Assembly (NCBI RefSeq): GCF_009765165.1 | Contig: NZ_VLNU01000001.1 | Span: 2,283,001-2,347,000, forward strand | Source of the DNA: Lysobacter panacisoli | GTDB taxonomy: Bacteria; Pseudomonadota; Gammaproteobacteria; Xanthomonadales; Xanthomonadaceae | DNA: 64,000 nucleotides | Reading direction: 5' to 3' | Shown here: piece after piece, positions 37,061 through 44,870 of the stretch | How the letters are laid out: each line of letters opens with the position of its first letter | How positions within the stretch are numbered: position 1 is the first letter of the stretch | The notes under the pieces: generated by a model | Databases searched by the model: none | The model's input: only the letters and a program-made list of their open reading frames with translations | What the model was told of the DNA's origin: nothing | Program-made: the position numbers and the translations under genes

Positions 37061-37903
37061 TCAGTCGTTGGCGGCGGACAACTGGCGTCCGCGTTCGGTG
37101 GCAGCAGCAATCGCGCGCGCCACCAGTTCGCGGAAACCGCCCGCTTCGAAGGTTTCGATCGCAGCCTGGGTGGTGCCGCCGGGCGAGGTCACGCGTGCGC
37201 GCAACACGTCGGCGGGTTCCTCGAGCCGGGTCAGCATGGTCGCCGCGCCCAGCAGGGTCTGCTGCACCAGCGCACGCGCGGCTTCGGGCGTGAGTCCCTG
37301 CGCGACACCGGCCGCCTGCATCGCTTCGGCCAGCAGGAAGACGTAGGCCGGACCGCTACCCGACACGGCGGTGACCGCGTCCATCCGGCTCTCGTCGTCG
37401 ATCCACACCGTCGGGCCGACCGCTTCCAGCAATCCGGCGGCGCGATCGCGCTGCGACGCGTTGGTGTGGGTGTTGGCGTACAGGCCGGTGATGCCCGCGC
37501 CGAGCAGGGCTGGAGTGTTCGGCATCGCGCGCACGACCGGCAGGCCGCCGCCGAGCCAATGATCGAGCTGGTCCGTGGTGATGCCAGCAGCAATCGAGAT
37601 CACCAGCGGCCGCGTTGCCTGCGCGCGCGCGGTGAGTTCGGCGCAGACCTCGCGCATCACCTGCGGCTTGACCGCGAGCACCCACGTTTCCGCGCCCTCG
37701 GCGGCTTCGACCGCGCGATCGGACGCCGTGACGTCGAAGTCGCGCTGCAGCGCCTCGCGCAATGCGGCGACCGGTTCGGCCACGCGGATCGCCTGCGCCG
37801 ACCGGCCGCGCGCGACCAGTCCACCGATGAGGCTGCGTGCCATGTTGCCGCCGCCGATGAAGGCGACGGTCCCGGAGGAGGTGAGGGTGTCGGGATTCGT
37901 CAT
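37061..37903 (-). CDS. proC: Pyrroline-5-carboxylate reductase
   Basis: 280 residues, last step of proline synthesis, using NAD(P)H. The Rossmann motif is VAFIGGGNMARSLIGGL. Others are WVLAVKPQVMREVC, ISIAAGITTDQLDHWL, VVRAMPNTPALLGAGITGLYAN and the C-terminal signature SGSGPAYVFLLAEAM...TLLGAATML...RARVTSPGGTTQAAI. It ends 17 bp before the DUF4426 start, so the order yggS-proC-DUF4426 is probably one transcript. Confidence 0.97.
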   Translation of the reverse strand: MTNPDTLTSSGTVAFIGGGNMARSLIGGLVARGRSAQAIRVAEPVAALREALQRDFDVTASDRAVEAAEGAETWVLAVKPQVMREVCAELTARAQATRPLVISIAAGITTDQLDHWLGGGLPVVRAMPNTPALLGAGITGLYANTHTNASQRDRAAGLLEAVGPTVWIDDESRMDAVTAVSGSGPAYVFLLAEAMQAAGVAQGLTPEAARALVQQTLLGAATMLTRLEEPADVLRARVTSPGGTTQAAIETFEAGGFRELVARAIAAATERGRQLSAAND

Positions 37904-37980
37904 GCGCGGCAGGATAGCAACCCGCCTCCACGCGCACTGTCGAGTTCCGGGAACCGCGCCGGTTCCCGCGCCGCTCGCGG

Positions 37981-38661
37981 TCAGGCCTTGGGGGGCCGCG
38001 CGCCGAACAGCGCGGTGCCGATCCGCACCATCGTCGCGCCCTCGGCGATGGCGATGGCGAAGTCGTCGCTCATGCCCATCGACAGCGTGTCCACGTCGGG
38101 ATGACCGGCGCGCAGGGCCTCGAACAGGGCGCCGGTCCGGCGGAACGCGTCGCGACGCTGCTCCGGGTCCGGATGCGGGGTCGGGATCGCCATCAGCCCG
38201 CGCAGCCGCAGGCGCGGCTCGGCGGCGATGGCCGCAGCAAGGGCGGGCACATCCCCGGGCTGGCAGCCGTGCTTGCTGGCTTCATCGTCGATGTTCACCT
38301 GGACCAGCACGTTGAGCGGCGGCCGGTCCGGCGCGCGGTACCGGGCCAGCGCGGCCACCAGCTTGGGCCGGTCCACGGTCTGCACCCAGTCGAAGAGATC
38401 CGCGGCCTGTTCGGCCTTGTTGGACTGGAGATGGCCGATCAGGTGCCATTCCAGGCCCTCGCCGGCCAGCGCGGCGCGCTTGACCGCGGTTTCCTGTACA
38501 TAGTTCTCGCCGAAGGCGCGTTGGCCCGCGGCCGCCAATTCCGCGACGGCCGTCGCATCCTGGGTCTTGCTGACTGCGAGCAGCCGGGGCGCTGGCCTGC
38601 CGCTGGCGGCGGCCGCGTTCTCAAGCTGCAGCAGGATGTCCTTCAGGGCGCGTGCGCGCAC
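37981..38661 (-). CDS. yggS: PLP homeostasis protein, YggS/PLPBP family
   Basis: 226 residues. A single TIM-barrel domain binds PLP without enzyme activity and influences vitamin B6 and amino-acid pools. The Lys that holds PLP is in RLLAVSKTQDATAVAEL. Other motifs are FGENYVQE, WHLIGHLQSNKAEQ, VLVQVNIDDEASKHG, GLMAIPTP and LSMGMSDDFAIAIAEGATMVRIGTALFG. It is divergent from pilT (113 bp), the usual arrangement in Pseudomonas and Xanthomonas. Confidence 0.96.
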   Translation of the reverse strand: MRARALKDILLQLENAAAASGRPAPRLLAVSKTQDATAVAELAAAGQRAFGENYVQETAVKRAALAGEGLEWHLIGHLQSNKAEQAADLFDWVQTVDRPKLVAALARYRAPDRPPLNVLVQVNIDDEASKHGCQPGDVPALAAAIAAEPRLRLRGLMAIPTPHPDPEQRRDAFRRTGALFEALRAGHPDVDTLSMGMSDDFAIAIAEGATMVRIGTALFGARPPKA

Positions 38662-38774
38662 GTCTCAGTTCCCGTCGAAAGTGCTGGAAAAAGGGCAAGG
38701 GGTGAGGGCTATACTGCGGCTTGGGGGCTGTACCGTTCCAGTTTATGTTCCAGTAGCAGTGCAGGGGAGCACGC

Positions 38775-39800
38775 ATGGATATCGCCGAACTTCTGGCGTT
38801 CTCGGTCAAGAACAAAGCATCCGACCTGCACCTTTCCGCCGGTCTTCCGCCGATGATCCGGGTGGACGGCGACGTACGTCGAATCAACATCCCGGCGTTG
38901 GACCACAAGCAGGTCCATGCGCTGGTGTACGACATCATGTCGGACAAGCAGCGCCGCGACTACGAAGAGTTCCTCGAAGTCGACTTCTCGTTCGAGATTC
39001 CCGGCCTGGCCCGTTTCCGCGTCAACGCGTTCAACCAGAACCGCGGCGCCGGTGCGGTGTTCCGTACGATTCCATCGGAAGTGCTGTCCCTGGACGACCT
39101 GGGCTGCCCGCCGATCTTCCGCGAGCTGATCGACCAGCCGCAGGGTCTGATCCTGGTGACCGGTCCGACCGGTTCGGGCAAGTCGACCACGCTGGCGGCG
39201 ATGCTCGACCACATCAACAAGAACGAATACGGCCACATCCTCTCCGTCGAGGATCCGATCGAATTCGTCCACACCTCGCAGAAGTGCCTGATCAACCAGC
39301 GCGAGGTGCACCGCGACACGCACGGCTTCAACGAAGCGCTGCGTGAAGACCCCGACTACATCCTCGTCGGCGAGTTGCGCGACCTGGAAACCATCCGCCT
39401 GGCGCTGACCGCCGCGGAAACCGGCCACCTGGTGTTCGGCACGCTGCACACCTCGTCGGCGGCCAAGACCGTGGACCGAATCATCGACGTGTTCCCCGCC
39501 GGCGAAAAGCCGATGGTGCGCTCGATGCTGTCCGAATCGCTGCGCGCGGTGATCTCGCAGGCGCTGCTGAAGAAGGTCGGCGGCGGTCGTACCGCGGCGT
39601 GGGAAATCATGGTCGGCATCCCGGCGATCCGTAACCTGATCCGCGAGGACAAGGTCGCGCAGATGTACTCGTCGATCCAGACCGGCCAGCAGTACGGAAT
39701 GATGACGCTCGACCAGCACCTGCAGGACCTCGTCAAGCGCGGCCTGATCCTGCGTCCGCAGGCGAGGGAATACGCGAAGGACAAGCGCCTGTTCGAGTAA
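38775..39800 (+). CDS. pilT: Type IV pilus retraction ATPase PilT
   Basis: 341 residues. A hexameric cytoplasmic ATPase that depolymerises pilin and powers twitching and DNA uptake. Walker A is GPTGSGKST (130-138), the Asp box VEDPIEFVH, Walker B DYILVGELRD, and the His box AAETGHLVFGTLHTSSAA. The PilT-specific C-terminal AIRNLIREDKVAQMYSSIQTG is present. GGGGAGC lies before the ATG. pilU follows after 84 bp. Confidence 0.98.
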   Translation: MDIAELLAFSVKNKASDLHLSAGLPPMIRVDGDVRRINIPALDHKQVHALVYDIMSDKQRRDYEEFLEVDFSFEIPGLARFRVNAFNQNRGAGAVFRTIPSEVLSLDDLGCPPIFRELIDQPQGLILVTGPTGSGKSTTLAAMLDHINKNEYGHILSVEDPIEFVHTSQKCLINQREVHRDTHGFNEALREDPDYILVGELRDLETIRLALTAAETGHLVFGTLHTSSAAKTVDRIIDVFPAGEKPMVRSMLSESLRAVISQALLKKVGGGRTAAWEIMVGIPAIRNLIREDKVAQMYSSIQTGQQYGMMTLDQHLQDLVKRGLILRPQAREYAKDKRLFE

Positions 39801-39884
39801 GGCCGGGATCGGGGATCGATACACGGGTTTCGAAACCGCCAGTAGACCAGGCCGCGAAACGAACGCGGCCCAGGGGAAAAACGC

Positions 39885-41066
39885 ATGAGCACGCAGAACA
39901 CCGGCAACACGCCGTCCGCATCGCCCGCCGCGGGCGCCGGCAGCATCGACTTCACGTCGTTCCTGAAGCTGATGGCGCACCAGAAGGCCTCGGACCTGTT
40001 CATCACCGCCGGCATGCCGCCGTCGATGAAGGTCCACGGCAAGATCGCGCCGATCACGCAGAACGCGCTGACGCCGGCGCAGAGCCGCGACCTCGTGCTG
40101 AATGTGATGAACCCGCAGCAGCGCGAAGAGTTCGAAAAGACCCACGAGTGCAACTTCGCCATCGGCGTGGCCGGCGTGGGCCGCTTCCGCGTGAGCTGCT
40201 TCTACCAGCGCAACCAGGTCGGCATGGTGCTGCGACGCATCGAGACCAAGATCCCGACCGTCGAGGAACTCAACCTGCCGCCGGTGATCAAGACGCTGGC
40301 GATGACCAAGCGCGGCATCATCATCTTCGTCGGCGCGACGGGTACGGGTAAGTCCACTTCGCTCGCCGCGATGATCGGCTACCGCAACCTCAACTCGACC
40401 GGCCACATCATCACCATCGAAGACCCGATCGAGTTCGTGCACAAGCACGAAGGCTGCATCATCACGCAGCGCGAGGTCGGCATCGACACCGACAGCTGGG
40501 AAGCGGCACTGAAGAACACGCTGCGCCAGGCGCCGGACGTGATCATGATCGGCGAGGTGCGCACGCGCGAAGGCATGGACCACGCCATCGCCTTCGCCGA
40601 AACCGGTCACCTGGTGCTGTGCACGCTGCACGCCAACAACGCCAACCAGGCGATGGACCGCATCATCAACTTCTTCCCGGAAGACCGCCGCCTGCAGCTG
40701 CTGATGGACCTTTCGCTGAACCTCAAGGGCGTGGTCGCGCAGCAGCTGATCCCGACGCCCGACGGCAAGGGTCGTCGCGTGGCGATGGAAATCCTGCTGG
40801 GCACGCCGCTGGTGCAGGACTACATCCGCGACGGCGAAGTGCACAAGCTGAAGGAAGTGATGAAGGAGTCCGTGCAGCTGGGCATGAAGACCTTCGACCA
40901 GGCCCTGTTCGAGCTGTACCAGGCCGGCGAGATCTCCTACGAGGACGCCCTGCGCTACGCCGACTCCCAGAACGAAGTGCGCCTGCGCATCAAGCTCGCC
41001 CAGGGCGGCGACGCCAAGACGCTCGCCGCCGGACTGGACGGCGTGGAAGTGGCGGAGATCCGCTGA
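39885..41066 (+). CDS. pilU: PilT-dependent retraction ATPase PilU
   Basis: 393 residues. A paralogue that boosts PilT-driven retraction. It has an Ala/Pro/Gly-rich N-terminal tail of about 20 residues, then SFLKLMAHQKASDLFITAGMPPSMKVHGKI. Walker A is GATGTGKST (150-158), the Asp box IEDPIEFVH, Walker B DVIMIGEVRTREGMD, and the His box AETGHLVLCTLHANNANQA. Length and order after pilT fit. The 3' end is remarkable because its last 66 bp and following hairpin are repeated about 278 bp downstream. Confidence 0.97.
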   Translation: MSTQNTGNTPSASPAAGAGSIDFTSFLKLMAHQKASDLFITAGMPPSMKVHGKIAPITQNALTPAQSRDLVLNVMNPQQREEFEKTHECNFAIGVAGVGRFRVSCFYQRNQVGMVLRRIETKIPTVEELNLPPVIKTLAMTKRGIIIFVGATGTGKSTSLAAMIGYRNLNSTGHIITIEDPIEFVHKHEGCIITQREVGIDTDSWEAALKNTLRQAPDVIMIGEVRTREGMDHAIAFAETGHLVLCTLHANNANQAMDRIINFFPEDRRLQLLMDLSLNLKGVVAQQLIPTPDGKGRRVAMEILLGTPLVQDYIRDGEVHKLKEVMKESVQLGMKTFDQALFELYQAGEISYEDALRYADSQNEVRLRIKLAQGGDAKTLAAGLDGVEVAEIR

Positions 41067-41100
41067 TTACGCGCGGAACGAAGGCCGGCAAGCCCGGCCT
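41001..41100 (+). repeat. Copy 1 of duplicated pilU 3' end (with hairpin)
   Basis: The last 66 bp of pilU plus the hairpin AGGCCGG..CCGGCCT (41081-41100). It aligns without gaps to 41278-41343 at about 77 percent identity, and both copies end in a stop and a GAAGGCCGG hairpin. This first hairpin has lost any T tract. Confidence 0.85.
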
Positions 41101-41106
41101 CATCCA

Positions 41107-41343
41107 ATGGACTGGAGTGCGTCTTTGAATCGCGGACCGTTCGCCAAGGTGCTGCGGCGAATCATAGAGCTCGCGCACCGGCTCTTCTGCCAGGAAGCCG
41201 TCTTCCTGCGCGAGCATCCGCAGATGCTTCAGTGGGGCGCCTGCATTCCGCAGGAAGCCGACGAGTCGAGTCATCGTCAGGACGGCGACGCCAAGACCGT
41301 CGCAATCGGACTTGGCTGCGTGGAAATGGTGGAAGCGCGCTGA
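41107..41343 (+). pseudogene. Short frame ending in a duplicated pilU tail
   Basis: A 78-codon open frame. Its last 22 residues (QDGDAKTVAIGLGCVEMVEAR) copy the PilU C-terminus (QGGDAKTLAAGLDGVEVAEIR). The first 56 residues (MDWSASLNRGPFAKVLRRI...) match nothing I recognise, and no good ribosome site is visible. The simplest view is a remnant left by a duplication or insertion between pilU and its terminator. It could still be translated as a small protein. Confidence 0.5.
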
Positions 41344-41380
41344 CGGAAGTACGACGAAGGCCGGAGAAATCCGGCCTTCC
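41278..41380 (+). repeat. Copy 2 of duplicated pilU 3' end
   Basis: 66 bp ending in TGA align with 41001-41066 (15 mismatches by my count), followed by a hairpin homologous to that after pilU. Substitutions and a 12-bp difference in the hairpin region show that the duplication is old. Confidence 0.85.
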
Positions 41381-41387
41381 TTTTTGG
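41356..41387 (+). terminator. Rho-independent terminator (probably the original pilT-pilU terminator)
   Basis: A 9-bp stem GAAGGCCGG / CCGGCCTTC with loop AGAAAT is followed by CTTTTTGG. It keeps the T tract missing from the hairpin directly behind pilU. Confidence 0.85.
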
Positions 41388-41517
41388 CCATGTGCTATCG
41401 CGGCTGGCCGCGCGCGCAGTCGACCTCTATCAGGGTGGGCTGCGCAAGCTCACGATTGAAGAGGCCTGGGAGTGGAAGCAGAAGGGGCCCGACGTGATCG
41501 CCGCGCGGTGGCGAAGG

Positions 41518-41964
41518 ATGGCAGCGCTGAGACGGAGTACGACCTTGGGTGTTGAGCAGATGGAGCGCAGGCAGTGGTCTGACCCGCCGGAATCGCAGGG
41601 CGTCCAATCGCAGCAGCGGATATTCAGCTATCCCCAGATAGTGGTTGGCCTTCTGTTGGGCACTCCATTGGCGGGAGCTGCCCTTGCTGCCGTGAATGCC
41701 TTCTGCTTGGGGAGGGTCGGCCATGCGTGGCTAACTCTTGCTCTAGCAGTCGGCTATCTGGCCCTCGTCCTGTTTGCGCCAACGATGGGGTATGGCGTTG
41801 GCACAGCTCTGTACATCGCAGCCAGCGTCGCAGTGCTATTTCTCAATCGACTGGCGCTAGGGGCGAGGACTCACCCGCGGAAGTCTTGGGTCGCCTCGAT
41901 GCTGATTACGGTGACTGGACTCTTGTCGTATGTGGCTATGGCTATCGTCCTGACATCCAGGTGA
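41518..41964 (+). CDS. Hypothetical membrane protein
   Basis: About 148 residues from ATG 41518; a longer frame with GTG at 41392 and a shorter ATG at 41560 are possible, and none has a strong ribosome site. After a charged N-terminus there are four hydrophobic segments (YPQIVVGLLLGTPLAGAALAAV, WLTLALAVGYLALVLFAPTMGYG, TALYIAASVAVLFLNRLAL, SWVASMLITVTGLLSYVAMAIVL). The family is unknown to me. It is the first gene of a run of small orphan genes and is less GC-rich than pilU. Confidence 0.6.
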   Translation: MAALRRSTTLGVEQMERRQWSDPPESQGVQSQQRIFSYPQIVVGLLLGTPLAGAALAAVNAFCLGRVGHAWLTLALAVGYLALVLFAPTMGYGVGTALYIAASVAVLFLNRLALGARTHPRKSWVASMLITVTGLLSYVAMAIVLTSR

Positions 41965-41979
41965 CATGGGGCAACAACA

Positions 41980-42375
41980 GTGGCCGGCAAGGAAGCAGAC
42001 ATTGCAGAGCAGGCGTTCAAGGCAGCCTTCGCCAGCCTGGAACTATTCAAGTTTCGGCCGGGTCATGGCAGCGTGTGCGTGTCGCTTGCTGACACGGATG
42101 AATTCCTGACCGTCATCAGGGCTGCCTCCGGCGTCAACATCGCGCTTGAAGTCGGCTGGCTATTCGATGCGACGCGGCCAAGCGGGCAGTCAGTCGGGTC
42201 GTGCTTTCTACGGTTGATCCTTGGTGAGGTAGGAGTGGAAGAGCGTCTCCGCCTGTTCTTTCTGGAAGTTGAGCGTTTGCGCGGTTTGGGAAATGAATCT
42301 GACCCCTTTTCGTCGGAACTTGTCGCTGCTGCCCAGGCTCGTTGCGTCCCTGGCAAAGAGGGGGTAGTGCTGTGA
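41980..42375 (+). CDS. Hypothetical protein with a repeat-derived C-terminus
   Basis: 131 residues from GTG 41980. A soluble protein with mixed helix and strand pattern (FKAAFASLELFKFRPGHGSVCVSL, VNIALEVGWLFDATRPSG, EERLRLFFLEVERLRGLG). Residues from about 103 on (GNESDPFSSELVAAAQARC...) are encoded by the dispersed motif at 42288-42310 and the segment after it, which also occurs at 43169-43200. The natural protein may therefore have ended differently. The stop overlaps the next ATG by one base (TGATG). No family recognised. Confidence 0.55.
   Translation: MAGKEADIAEQAFKAAFASLELFKFRPGHGSVCVSLADTDEFLTVIRAASGVNIALEVGWLFDATRPSGQSVGSCFLRLILGEVGVEERLRLFFLEVERLRGLGNESDPFSSELVAAAQARCVPGKEGVVL
42288..42310 (+). 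repeat. Dispersed motif copy A (GGGAAATGAATCTGACCCC)
   Basis: One of four copies of a GGGAAATGAACCTGACCCC-type motif between 42.3 and 44.9 kb. This copy lies inside the coding frame at 41980-42375 and continues with CTTTT. Confidence 0.75.
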
Positions 42376-42692
42376 TGCCAATTAGAGCGGTGTTGTCGAT
42401 AGGTTTCGTCCTGCTTTGCATGCTTGTCACTGCATGCGACTCAAGCCCTTCGGCAGATAGCAGGACGTTGTCTGTCGAAGCAGCAAAGGATGTAATGGTT
42501 TCTTCATCGAAACGGTTAGGTCATCACGTTCCGATTGATCGAAAGAGTATCGACGTTGCGGCGACCAGTCGGCTTGAGGACGGGGGCTGGAATGTAACTC
42601 TGGTGCACGGCGTATGTGAGTACATCGTTTACGTGAATCTAGGGAAGGAAGTGGATGTCGCAGGAATGAGCGAGGGCTGCGAGAGGCGGTAG
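42375..42692 (+). CDS. Small lipoprotein of unknown function
   Basis: 105 residues from ATG 42375, coupled to the previous stop. Signal and lipobox are FVLLCMLVTACDSS, with Asp after the Cys, which in E. coli logic would favour the inner membrane. The mature part (VEAAKDVMVSSSKRLGHHVPIDRKSIDVAATSRLEDGGWNVTLVHGVCEYIVYVNLGKE) looks like a small folded domain with two later cysteines. It is noticeably less GC-rich than the core genes. No family recognised. Confidence 0.7.
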   Translation: MPIRAVLSIGFVLLCMLVTACDSSPSADSRTLSVEAAKDVMVSSSKRLGHHVPIDRKSIDVAATSRLEDGGWNVTLVHGVCEYIVYVNLGKEVDVAGMSEGCERR

Positions 42693-42885
42693 TCGCGGCG
42701 AGTGATCTCCGCCCGCAGATTGCCGCGCTGGTGTGTGGCGTTGTCGGCTTTACAGCGGAGCGAATTTGGTCAGCGCCAGTCGGCTATGCGACTAACGGTA
42801 GCCGTGCCATCGCCAAGTACTTCGTCTGTAGGCAGGTTTGTAAAGACGAGGACGCGGCTTGCAAGCCAGAGGAGGGTTCGCCGTG

Positions 42886-43041
42886 ATGAAGGATGTAATT
42901 GCCCATATCGCTATAAGTGGCGCCCTATTGGCGATCATCTTGTTGATCATCGTTTTTAAGCTGCCTGATTGGTTGATTCTTGTGCTGCTCCCGATTGCTA
43001 TTGGAGTTGGCTATCTGGTTCGTAGGTTTAGACGTGGCTAA
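42886..43041 (+). CDS. Small two-helix membrane protein
   Basis: 51 residues (MKDVIAHIAISGALLAIILL...). GGAGG lies 11 bp before the ATG; a GTG one codon earlier is also possible. Two hydrophobic helices are separated by FKLPDW, and the end is basic (YLVRRFRRG), a positive-inside tail. Coding sequence is AT-rich for this genome, which suggests transfer. It could be a small toxin-like or regulatory membrane peptide; there is no direct evidence. The 190 bp before it (42693-42882) contain only weak frames. Confidence 0.6.
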   Translation: MKDVIAHIAISGALLAIILLIIVFKLPDWLILVLLPIAIGVGYLVRRFRRG

Positions 43042-43080
43042 TTGCTAGGAAACAGGGGGAAGGGGTCCGAGAAAAGAGGA

Positions 43081-43100
43081 AAAAGGGGTCAGGTTCATTT
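43081..43100 (-). repeat. Dispersed motif copy B (inverted)
   Basis: AAAAGGGGTCAGGTTCATTT is the reverse complement of the motif seen in copies A, C and D. It follows a purine-rich run (43053-43084). Confidence 0.75.
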
Positions 43101-43240
43101 ACCAGACGAACGAGGCCTGCCCCTCGGCCGAACACCTGCGGTCCGTTGCGTCCGTGCCTCGATCTGCTCTCGGAACTTGTTACTGCCCCAGGCGTGTTGC
43201 TGTTGCGTATGAAGGCGTAGGTCGGCGACGTCGCTTCGAA

Positions 43241-43264
43241 GGGAAATGAACTTGCCCCATTCTT
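43241..43264 (+). repeat. Dispersed motif copy C (GGGAAATGAACTTGCCCCATTCTT)
   Basis: Same orientation as copies A and D. It lies just before the gene at 43277, and CTCGGAACTTGTTACTGCCC upstream (43169-43190) matches sequence after copy A. Confidence 0.7.
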
Positions 43265-43276
43265 GAGTTGTAAGCA

Positions 43277-43597
43277 ATGACGCCGCAGCTGATACCGCTT
43301 CTCCTCTCTCCGATCCTCCTCGCCATTGATCTGTGTGCGGTTGTTATCGGCTTCCGCGGCGTGACAAGGCTGCACAAGCTGGCCAGAGTGTTCGGCGTGA
43401 TTGGGATATGTCTATTCATCGGGACACTTCTGACGATGATCGACGTAGCCACCCAGGTTTGGGTTGCGCAAGCTGGATCTATGTCAGCCAGGCTGTATGT
43501 CGCCGGATGGATTGCATTCTTTTTTTGCACCGTCGCTTCGCTTGTACTGAGCGTCAAAGCTTGTAGAGGCAAGGGCGCAGGCTCAACATTCCGATGA
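43277..43597 (+). CDS. Hypothetical membrane protein, three helices
   Basis: 106 residues. Helices are LIPLLLSPILLAIDLCAVVIGF, VFGVIGICLFIGTLLTMIDVA and LYVAGWIAFFFCTVASLVLSV, with a short basic tail. The ribosome site is weak. Flanking sequence on both sides carries a shared pair of words (GAACGAGGCC and CTGCGGTCCGTT), suggesting that this gene moved as a unit. No family recognised. Confidence 0.6.
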   Translation: MTPQLIPLLLSPILLAIDLCAVVIGFRGVTRLHKLARVFGVIGICLFIGTLLTMIDVATQVWVAQAGSMSARLYVAGWIAFFFCTVASLVLSVKACRGKGAGSTFR

Positions 43598-43830
43598 ACG
43601 AGGCCGACCCGCGAACTGGCTGCGGTCCGTTACGGCAGCGAGCGCAGACCGGGTTAGGCCACACCCGGAAGAAATTCATCATCGCCCCACACGCAATACG
43701 AAAACGTCACCGCCCCGCAGGAAAACCCTGACACGTATCGCCGCGCTCTCCTGACAGATCGGCGCGTGTCTCTCTTCGACGCTGGTTCGGTCCGCCACGG
43801 TGGCGGACGAACTCACGTGATGGAGACGAC

Positions 43831-44307
43831 ATGCAAAACCTGATTTCGATGCAGCTTTCGCCGAGCGACCTGCAGGAAGTGGATGCGGCGCTGGAGACGC
43901 TGCGGCGGGTGTTCGCGCCGATGATCGCGCTCGAGCCGCAGCAGCGGCGCGAGCTGACCAAGATGGGCGACAAGTCCGAGACGTTCTGCCGGCAGACGCT
44001 GACGGTGCTGGCGTCCAATCCGCAGATCGTGCCGCCCAACCTGGGGCTGGCCGAGGCGCAGGCGGACCTTGCCGTGCTGGATGCGCTGCGCCCGCGTGCG
44101 CTGCAATTGCAGCAGTTGTCCGAGCGCGCCACGGACACGATGCTCGCGCTGGGGAGCGACCTGATGTCCGTGTCGCTGGAGGGCTACGGTTTGCTCAAGG
44201 TGTCCGGCCGCAACGAGGCGCTCAAGGATGCGCGGCGGGCGCTGTCGGTGCGCTTCACGCGTAGCGGACGCGGGGCAGCGGTGGAAGAGGACACGCCAGC
44301 GGCCTGA
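43831..44307 (+). CDS. Hypothetical helical protein
   Basis: 158 residues. GATGGAGACGAC precedes the ATG. Predicted all-helical with heptad-like runs (LSPSDLQEVDAALETLRRVFAPMIALEPQQRRELTKMGDKSETFCRQ and DALRPRALQLQQLSERATDTMLALGSDLM). Codon use is GC-rich and typical of the host, unlike the neighbouring small genes, so it probably belongs to the chromosome proper. I believe similar proteins are scattered in many Proteobacteria without known function. A strong terminator follows. Confidence 0.8.
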   Translation: MQNLISMQLSPSDLQEVDAALETLRRVFAPMIALEPQQRRELTKMGDKSETFCRQTLTVLASNPQIVPPNLGLAEAQADLAVLDALRPRALQLQQLSERATDTMLALGSDLMSVSLEGYGLLKVSGRNEALKDARRALSVRFTRSGRGAAVEEDTPAA

Positions 44308-44347
44308 TTCCTGACCGCCACGCCGGGCGTACCGGGCGAAGCGGATG

Positions 44348-44390
44348 GAATGGCGCGTCGGGCTTCGAGCCTGGCGCGCCATTCTTTTTG
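44348..44390 (+). terminator. Rho-independent terminator after 43831-44307
   Basis: Stem GAATGGCGCG / CGCGCCATTC with an inner GGGC-TTCGA-GCC hairpin, then TTTTTG. The distance to the stop is 40 bp. Confidence 0.92.
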
Positions 44391-44439
44391 GCCGGCGTAC
44401 GGTGTGCACGACACGGCTCTCGGTCCTTCGTGCTCGATG

Positions 44440-44790
44440 CGCGAGGCATGGGTGCTCGGCGACCGAACGGAAACGCCCGGAGCGCCGGGCAAATTGCTCG
44501 GTGTGTCGAGCTCCGAGCTCGGCGAGTCGAGCTCCAGTGCTCGGTCATCCGAGCTCCGAGCTCGGCGCGTGGTGTTCCGCTGCTCGACGCTCCGACCTTC
44601 GAGCCCGGCCCGCGGAGCGTTTTGCCCGGCGATCCGAGCGCCGGGCTCGGTGCTCCGGGCTCCCCATCTCGGCGCTCCGGGCTCCGACACCGGCAGGCCG
44701 ATATCGGTGCTCGGCGCGTGGAGTTCGGAACGCGGTGCATGGCGCTCGCTTGCCGGCGTCCCGGGCAATGCACCCGGAGCTCCGCGCCAG
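44440..44790. repeat. Degenerate GAGCTC/GCTCGG-rich minisatellite-like tract
   Basis: Six GAGCTC palindromes occur between 44508 and 44782, mixed with variants such as GTGCTCGGC, GCTCCGGGCTCC and CGAGCTCGGCG, with no constant period. Open frames exist on both strands here, but their products are low-complexity (Ser/Pro/Arg/Glu repeats), so I do not call a gene. It fills most of the 659-bp gap 44308-44966. Confidence 0.7.
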
Positions 44791-44870
44791 AACATCCGAC
44801 GAAGGAGACGCGAGCGAAGGCGTCGAGGTACGACGGGGACTTCAAACGGCCCACTCTCGGAACTTAGGAT

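Noticed and set aside
42702..42959. Open frame of 85 codons starting with GTG
   Set aside because: No ribosome site, no sensible composition, and it overlaps the small membrane-protein gene that has GGAGG before its start.
43582..43660. attC-like site: GCTCAAC and GTTAGGC 79 bp apart behind a small gene
   Set aside because: Outer boxes fit loosely, but inner L boxes do not pair, no second matching site was found, and no integron integrase is present. Kept only as a weak thought for the cassette hypothesis.
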